A stretch of 27,389 nt of DNA from an uncultured Myxococcales bacterium (GTDB lineage: Bacteria > Myxococcota_A > Polyangia > Polyangiales > Polyangiaceae), in assembly GCA_937949945.1 (NCBI GenBank), contig CALFEQ010000053.1, positions 1 through 27,389 of the forward strand. Reading direction: 5' to 3'. Shown piece after piece: positions 23,326 to 27,389 of the stretch. Under the pieces are notes generated by a model that worked only from the letters and a program-made list of their open reading frames with translations, made no database searches and was not told the DNA's origin. Within the stretch, counting starts at the first letter, position 1, and the number at the start of each line of letters is the position of its first letter. The translations under genes and the position numbers were made by a program.

Positions 23326-23623
23326 ACTTCTCCTGCAGCAACTTCATCCGATGGATGGACTGCGTCAGCGCCTCCATCAGCATCGTCGCGTCCCTCTTCA
23401 CCTGGAAGTCCTCCCAGGCGGACTCCGCGATCTCCTGCGACTCGCGGTAGCCGTCGAGCAGCTCCATCAGCTCCTCGTCGGCGAGGGCGCGCTTCGTGGT
23501 GACGAGGAACCAGACGTTGAAGTCCTTGTCGGCCTTCAACCACTCGTCGATGCGCGCACGGAGCTCGTCGCTGACTTTGTAGTCGCTGACTTCGCTCCGT
23601 AGCCTGTCCGCGAACGACCTCAC
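23324..23623 (-). CDS. Small helical protein of unknown function
   Basis: The 99-residue protein is predicted almost entirely alpha-helical and highly charged, with patterns such as DELRARIDEWLKADKDFNVWFL and MELLDGYRESQEIAESAWEDF, split here at the helix break. There is no signal peptide, membrane segment or cysteine. I do not recognise the family. The start is GTG at 23623 with GGAGG five bases upstream, a strong Shine-Dalgarno that fixes it. The stop codon is embedded in a 9-bp hairpin. It is the next gene downstream of the XRE-cupin regulator on the same strand with a 112-bp gap containing another hairpin, so it may be separately transcribed. Confidence 0.75.
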   Translation of the reverse strand: MRSFADRLRSEVSDYKVSDELRARIDEWLKADKDFNVWFLVTTKRALADEELMELLDGYRESQEIAESAWEDFQVKRDATMLMEALTQSIHRMKLLQEK

Positions 23624-23720
23624 TGGGCCTCCGAGGCTTTCGTTTTACCCGACGTTGGATTGCGCGCGACGAAATTACGACTGCGAAGGAGCCCGGGCAT
23701 CCGAACGGACAGTCGTGGCC

Positions 23721-23737
23721 GAGCTTCGAGGAAGCTC
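23721..23737 (-). terminator. Stem-loop overlapping the stop codon of the XRE-cupin gene
   Basis: GAGCTTC at 23721-23727 and GAAGCTC at 23731-23737 form a perfect 7-bp stem with a 3-base loop. The stop codon of the regulator (23736-23738) overlaps the first arm. The arrangement is the same as at the next gene's end (23305-23325). Confidence 0.45.
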
Positions 23738-24428
23738 AGCCCACCTGCTCCGCGTACGTCATCACGAGATACATGATGCACTCGGTCGAGCCGACGTTGA
23801 CGTAGGCGTGCGGAACGTCGGCCTCGAAGACGATGGCGTCGCCCGTGTCGAGCCGATGCATCTCCTGACCGCCCGGGCGCGCAATCACCATCTCGAGCTG
23901 GCCCTCGGCGACGACCAGGTTCTCGACCGTGCCCGGGGCGTGCGCGTCGGCGTCTTCGCGCGCGTTCACCGCGAGCCTCAGCTCGTAGAACTCGGCGCGC
24001 CGCGGTCCATCGAACGGGAAGAGCGCTCGCGAGCTGAACGTGCCGCCGTGGCTCGTCAGGACCTTCGCTTGTTCCTTCTTGAGGAGCGTCGTCCCGCCGG
24101 CCTCGCGCGCCTGGATCAGCGTCGCGAACGTGACGTCGAGCGCGCGCGCGATCTTCCAGAGCACGTTGATCGTCGGCGCGCTCTGGCCGAGCTCGATCTG
24201 GCCGAGCATCGCGCGGCTCACCCCCGAGCGCTGCGAGAGCTTCTCGAGCGAGAGCCCGCGTCGCATCCGCAGTCGCCGTAGGTTGGCTCCGACGACCGGG
24301 GCGAGGTCCGACGACTCCGTGTCGGCCGGATACGCCCAGTCGTCCTCTTTCGAAGCCTTGCCGTTCGCGCGCTCCGGATCCGCGCTCTTCCTTGCTCGAC
24401 TGCTCTCGCGAACCGATCTCACGTTCAC
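23736..24428 (-). CDS. XRE-family transcriptional regulator with C-terminal cupin domain
   Basis: The protein has 230 residues from GTG 24428. The helix-turn-helix domain is at about 44-105 (VVGANLRRLRMRRGLS ... SRAMLGQIELGQSAPTI), a canonical Cro/C1 type fold. A cupin barrel occupies about 150-222 (PGTVENLVVAEGQLEMVI ... GDAIVFEADVPHAYVNVG), where a small ligand would bind. Regulators of this class control amino-acid, polyamine or detoxification genes in other bacteria; the target here is unknown. The chosen GTG overlaps the stop of the 59-residue gene as GTGA, indicating translational coupling. An in-frame TTG at 24461 would add 11 residues and is rejected. The ~40 residues before the HTH are charged and probably disordered. 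A GGGTCC-6-GGACCC inverted repeat at 24439-24456 lies just upstream. Confidence 0.9.
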   Translation of the reverse strand: MNVRSVRESSRARKSADPERANGKASKEDDWAYPADTESSDLAPVVGANLRRLRMRRGLSLEKLSQRSGVSRAMLGQIELGQSAPTINVLWKIARALDVTFATLIQAREAGGTTLLKKEQAKVLTSHGGTFSSRALFPFDGPRRAEFYELRLAVNAREDADAHAPGTVENLVVAEGQLEMVIARPGGQEMHRLDTGDAIVFEADVPHAYVNVGSTECIMYLVMTYAEQVG

Positions 24429-24604
24429 CCGATGAATGGGGTCCACATCGGGACCCAACAAAACCAGACCGGAACGACGAGCGTGGACGGGACCGTCGTC
24501 GCGGACGTGCCCTCGTTCGTGCGCCCCGCCTCACGCATCATCTTGCGCTGCCGAAACGCTGCGAGGTCGACGACATTCGTGGCGGCGGCGTTGCTCTTGA
24601 CCAT
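24425..24604 (-). CDS. 59-residue small protein, first gene of the XRE-cupin operon
   Basis: This short ORF has an ATG at 24604 preceded by GGAGG four bases upstream, the best Shine-Dalgarno in the region, and ends in TGA overlapping the GTG of the XRE-cupin regulator (GTGA). The N-terminal half is polar and basic (NVVDLAAFRQRKMMREAGR, about 10-28), the middle Thr/Ser-rich. The C-terminus is strikingly aromatic: PVWFCWVPMWTPFIG, with three Trp in the last 15 residues. I recognise no family. A membrane-associated peptide, a signal or ligand for the regulator, or a ribosomal-peptide precursor are all possible but unproven. The strong ribosome binding site and the exact 4-base coupling argue for real translation. 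Confidence 0.65.
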   Translation of the reverse strand: MVKSNAAATNVVDLAAFRQRKMMREAGRTNEGTSATTVPSTLVVPVWFCWVPMWTPFIG

Positions 24605-24777
24605 GGGGCCTCCGGGTTCTCCGTCCGGCTCTCTCTAGCATCCGCTTTAGCGGAGACTCTGTCAAGGTGGACGCCGCTCTGCTTTGACGGACACCAGGCC
24701 CCAGCCGCGGCACCCGATGCGCGCAGCGCCGCTCTACGGCAGGCCTTTCAGCGGGCCGTTCGCTCAGGCGTTCGGTC
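24605..24777 (-). promoter_or_regulatory. Promoter region with TTGACA and a 14-bp palindrome before the small-protein operon
   Basis: On the minus strand a consensus -35 TTGACA occupies 24665-24660. The perfect inverted repeat TCCGCTTTAGCGGA (6-bp arms, 2-base centre) at 24641-24654 lies directly downstream in the spacer, a classical repressor-operator position. The -10 is not clear: at 17-18 bp spacing the hexamers are GATGCT or ATGCTA, and TAGAGA at 24637-24632 is 22 bp away. The coupled XRE regulator is an obvious candidate to bind the palindrome. The remaining part of the gap has no gene. Confidence 0.5.
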
Positions 24778-25323
24778 TCACTTCATGCAGCGCTGCCATG
24801 CCGAGGTCGACGTCGCGGCCATCGCGCACTTGTACTGAGCCTTCGTCCCGCTGCACGGCGCCTCACCGTGCCGTTGCCGCGCCATCTGCTTCGCCTGCGC
24901 CACGACCTCCGGCGGCACGTCTTTGAGCCGCGGGTTGCTCGCGATCTCGAGCTCGAGATAGCGGTCCATGACCCGCTCGCACTCCGCCTTCGTCATCGCG
25001 TCCTTGCTGCTGCTCGAGCCGCTGTCCTTGCTCGGGGTGCCCACGTCGGGAGGAGGCTCGCCGACCTTCGTCATGTACGGCTGCGTCGGATCGGAGCTCT
25101 CGTCGTCCTCTTCCTCATCGCTCTCGTCCTCCTCCTTCGGAGCCTTCTTCCCGAGACGCGCTTCCGACAGCGAGTTCGCCGGGACGCCTTCCTCGTCCTT
25201 CGGCGTCTTCGGCCGAGGAGGATCGCTGCATCCGGTCACCGCCAGCGAGAGCGCGGCGGCGATCGAGGTCACGAAGGTCACGAACACGAAGCGCGGGAGC
25301 GTTCCGTTCGGCACGTTCGGCAC
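24778..25323 (-). CDS. Small acidic lipoprotein with C-terminal four-Cys domain
   Basis: The protein has 181 residues from GTG 25323; a second GTG at 25314 is equally possible. The signal peptide ends in AVTGC (Cys32). The mature part is a disordered, very acidic linker (EEDESDEEEDDESSDP, about 64-79), Pro/Ser-rich to 105. A helical C-terminal domain has four cysteines (115, 157, 166 and 179), in the pattern ECERVMDRYLELE ... APCSG ... YKCAM ... WQRCM. Such Cys-rich helical tails occur in small periplasmic or outer-membrane lipoproteins of myxobacteria; the role is unknown. The much longer in-frame reading back to 25560 lacks a signal peptide start and overlaps the opposing transporter gene, so it is rejected. 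It is divergent from the transporter gene. Confidence 0.8.
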   Translation of the reverse strand: MPNVPNGTLPRFVFVTFVTSIAAALSLAVTGCSDPPRPKTPKDEEGVPANSLSEARLGKKAPKEEDESDEEEDDESSDPTQPYMTKVGEPPPDVGTPSKDSGSSSSKDAMTKAECERVMDRYLELEIASNPRLKDVPPEVVAQAKQMARQRHGEAPCSGTKAQYKCAMAATSTSAWQRCMK

Positions 25324-25352
25324 GATCGAAGCGTAAGCGATGCACCCTCGCG

Positions 25353-25403
25353 TTGCCAGCCGCCGTCTCGCGCGGGTAGGGTGAGCGGAACCGTCTTCTT
25401 CCG
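25353..25403 (+). promoter_or_regulatory. Candidate promoter of the ZIP-permease gene with downstream inverted repeat
   Basis: TTGCCA at 25353-25358 and TAGGGT at 25377-25382 are separated by 18 bp, a plausible -35/-10 pair. CGGAA at 25386-25390 and TTCCG at 25399-25403 form an interrupted inverted repeat around the predicted transcription start, which might be a metal-regulator site (inference). Confidence 0.35.
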
Positions 25404-25435
25404 TTCGTGCACCCGGCCAGCGTTCGGCCTCCCGC

Positions 25436-27376
25436 ATGTCGCTCCTCGTCCTCAGCATCTTGGCGCTGGCGCTCGGGCCGGCGATCGTCTCGCTCGCGGG
25501 TGCGCGTTCTTGGGTGCTCGCGCTGGTCGACGGGTTCGTCATCGTCACGATCGGCGGCATCGCGCTGATTCACATCCTCCCCCACGCCATCCTGTCGTGC
25601 GGCGCGTGGGCGTTCGTCGGTGCCGCCGCCGGGCTCTTCGGCCCGATGCTGTTCGAGCGGAGCGGGCATCCGCACCACGACGATCCGCACGGCGGGGACG
25701 CGGCCGCGCACCGGCCCGCGCTCGCCCTCGCTCTGCTCGGCATCGGCATCCACGCGTTCCTCGACGGCTCCGCGTTCGCCGGACACGAAGACGCGCACGG
25801 CCACGTCCACGAGCACGGCTCCGAGCTCCTCGGCCTCGCGGTGGTCTTGCACCGCGTGCCCGAAGGCCTCGCAATCTGGTGGTTGCTCCGGCCTCGCCAG
25901 GGCGGTGTGAGGCTCGCCGTCCTCGCGCTCGGCATGGTCGCCGCCGCGACCGTGCTCGGCGCGCGCTTCGGTGACGAGCTCGTCCACGGGACCCGCGCCG
26001 CCGTCTTCTCGTTCGTGCAGGCCGTCGTCGCCGGATCGCTCCTGCACGTCATCATCCACCACGCGCCTCCGTCGACCGCGTGGCACCACCATCATCATCA
26101 CGCAGCGGGCCGGCGCCGGACGCTCCACTCCGTCCACGAGCACGGGCCGGGGTGCGGCCACGATCACGAGCACGGCCACGATCACGAGTCCGGTCGCGTG
26201 CGTGCCGCGTACATGTCGCTCGCGGAGCCCGATCCGCACCACGATCGCGGCGTGCAGCTCGTCCCGGCGGCGGGCGCCGCCGCGGGCATCGCGCTGCTCG
26301 TCTTCGTCTCGTCGAGCCACCCGACGGCACAGAAGATCGCCGACGAGATGGCGATGGGGCCGACCTTCCTCACGCTCGCGCTCGAGAGCGCTCCGGCGCT
26401 CGTCATCGCCTACGCGGCGTCGGGGATCGTCCACGCGTTCCTCCCGCGCACCTTCGTGACGTGGCTCTCGAGCGGCGGGACGTTCACGCAGTCGCTCCGC
26501 GGTCTGCTCGTCGGACCGCTGTTGCCCGTCTGCTCCTGCGGCGTGCTCCCGCTGTATCGAACGATGCTCTCGCGCGGAGCGCCGCGTGCCGCCGCGCTCA
26601 CGCTGCTCGTCGCGGCCCCCGAGATCGGGCTCGCGACCTTCCTCCTCTCGTGGTCGCTCCTCGGTGGACCGCTCACCGTCGTGCGAGGGATCGCCGCCGT
26701 GCTGACGGCCCTCGCCGTCGGCTACGGCGTGACGCGCCTCGCCCGCAAGGCGCAGCGCACGGACGGTCCGACGCCCGTGCCCTCACGGGCGCCCGGCCAG
26801 CCTTGGCGCGCCAGGCTCTGGGCGGGGCTCCGCTACGGGCTCGGCGACACGGTCGATCACACGACGCCGTGGATCATGATCGGCCTCGCCGTGGCCGCGT
26901 TCGCCGAGCCGCTCCTCGACGCCGAGGCGGTCGCGCGCGTGTCGCCGTGGGTCGAGGTCCCGCTCTTCGCCGCGCTCGGCGTCCCGATGTACGTCTGCGC
27001 GTCCGGCGCGACGCCGCTCGTCGCCGTGCTCCTCCACAAGGGAGTGTCGCCGGGAGCGGCGATCGCGTTCCTCCTCACCGGTCCGGCGACGAACCTCACG
27101 ACGTTCGGCGTCCTCCGGAGCCTCCACGGCTCGCGTCTCGCCGCGTGGTTCGCGGTCGCGATGGTCGTCGTACCGACGGTCATCGGCTGGATCGTGAACC
27201 TCGGCTTCCCGCGCGATCGCTCGGAGGCGCTCCACAGCGCCGCGCACGAGCCGGCGAGCATGATCGAGATCGCGTCGCTCGCCATCCTCGCCGTGCTGGT
27301 CGCGATCTCGCTCGTCCGCCACGGCCCGCGCCACATGGTGGCGCAGCTCGTGACGAGCGGCGGGCACGAGCACTGA
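25436..27376 (+). CDS. Fusion of ZIP-like metal transporter and PF03773-type permease with His-rich loops
   Basis: The protein has 646 residues and about 15 hydrophobic segments. Residues 1-210 look like a ZIP-family metal transporter: GIHAFLDGSAFAG (104-116, H-x3-DG of ZIP helix 4) and VVLHRVPEGLAIWW (136-149, HxxPEG of helix 5), joined by a His-rich loop (117-128). Residues 211-270 form a second His-rich hydrophilic loop with six consecutive His (217-222) and GHDHEHGHDH. Residues ~300-590 match the PF03773/ArsP_1-SO_0444 permease family: PVCSCGVLPL (364-373), with the cysteines that bind metal or As/Cu ligands in that family, and CASGATPLVAVLLHKGVSPG then FLLTGPATNLTT (521-556). Zinc, copper or arsenic-type efflux is plausible; direction and ion are not readable. 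ATG 25436 lacks a clear Shine-Dalgarno. It is divergent from the acidic lipoprotein gene. Confidence 0.88.
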   Translation: MSLLVLSILALALGPAIVSLAGARSWVLALVDGFVIVTIGGIALIHILPHAILSCGAWAFVGAAAGLFGPMLFERSGHPHHDDPHGGDAAAHRPALALALLGIGIHAFLDGSAFAGHEDAHGHVHEHGSELLGLAVVLHRVPEGLAIWWLLRPRQGGVRLAVLALGMVAAATVLGARFGDELVHGTRAAVFSFVQAVVAGSLLHVIIHHAPPSTAWHHHHHHAAGRRRTLHSVHEHGPGCGHDHEHGHDHESGRVRAAYMSLAEPDPHHDRGVQLVPAAGAAAGIALLVFVSSSHPTAQKIADEMAMGPTFLTLALESAPALVIAYAASGIVHAFLPRTFVTWLSSGGTFTQSLRGLLVGPLLPVCSCGVLPLYRTMLSRGAPRAAALTLLVAAPEIGLATFLLSWSLLGGPLTVVRGIAAVLTALAVGYGVTRLARKAQRTDGPTPVPSRAPGQPWRARLWAGLRYGLGDTVDHTTPWIMIGLAVAAFAEPLLDAEAVARVSPWVEVPLFAALGVPMYVCASGATPLVAVLLHKGVSPGAAIAFLLTGPATNLTTFGVLRSLHGSRLAAWFAVAMVVVPTVIGWIVNLGFPRDRSEALHSAAHEPASMIEIASLAILAVLVAISLVRHGPRHMVAQLVTSGGHEH

Positions 27377-27389
27377 CTTCAGAATTCAG

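Noticed and set aside
24429..24461. A TTG start adding 11 residues to the XRE-cupin regulator.
   Set aside because: The GTG at 24428 forms an exact GTGA overlap with the preceding small gene, a more economical and common arrangement.
26084..26104. Six consecutive His codons as a cloning tag or vector contamination.
   Set aside because: They use mixed CAC and CAT codons inside a long native His-rich loop of a membrane transporter, with other His clusters nearby.

Overview
The window is very GC-rich chromosomal DNA, and its gene content points to a myxobacterium (Myxococcota, perhaps Polyangiales). The evidence is the density of predicted lipoproteins with Asp/Gly/Ser-rich linkers, a Cys-rich secreted protein with repeated CxxDxDCxxC motifs, a myxobacterial-type beta-propeller lipoprotein, PGRS-like Gly-rich lipoproteins, and GTG starts. 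The taxonomic placement is inference. I found no rRNA, tRNA, CRISPR array, insertion sequence or phage gene.

Layout, left to right. (1) 1-3845: a serine beta-lactamase-like lipoprotein and an MFS transporter form a minus-strand pair. A divergent gene of unknown function follows. Both ends of this block carry copies of a palindromic intergenic repeat with core GATTGGGCGACAATC: three scattered copies at 5-168 and a tandem array with a period of about 29 bp at 3541-3788. (2) 3846-7847: a minus-strand lipoprotein with a possible caspase-fold His/Cys pair, the large Cys-rich lipoprotein on plus, and an orphan antitoxin-like 78-residue protein. (3) 7872-11022: a compact minus-strand operon encoding an SGNH/CE2-type esterase lipoprotein, a LysM plus DUF4015 glycosidase-like lipoprotein (translationally coupled by overlap), and a HIT hydrolase. 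(4) 11400-17562: an agmatinase-family ureohydrolase converges on a flavin monooxygenase, with the two stop codons sharing one CTAG. A beta-propeller lipoprotein, htpG and a small four-Cys protein lie upstream of the monooxygenase on the same strand. (5) 17758-19863: an M3 oligopeptidase preceded by four 19-bp tandem repeats. (6) 19877-23047: two paralogous Gly-rich lipoprotein genes in tandem. Their last 1359 bp appear identical while their 5' ends differ strongly, which suggests gene conversion. (7) 23305-27376: a small helical protein, a 59-residue protein coupled by a GTGA overlap to an XRE-cupin regulator, a small acidic lipoprotein, and a ZIP-like plus PF03773-like permease fusion with natural His-rich loops.

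Much of the window encodes envelope proteins: about nine predicted lipoproteins, two transporters and two likely carbohydrate-active enzymes. Housekeeping functions are HtpG, M3 oligopeptidase, HIT protein and ureohydrolase. The signals most worth following up are the palindromic repeat family, the homogenised Gly-rich gene pair, the small protein/XRE-cupin pair with a palindrome in its promoter region, the clan-CD-like lipoprotein, and several promoters positioned for leaderless mRNAs, clearest at 15079.
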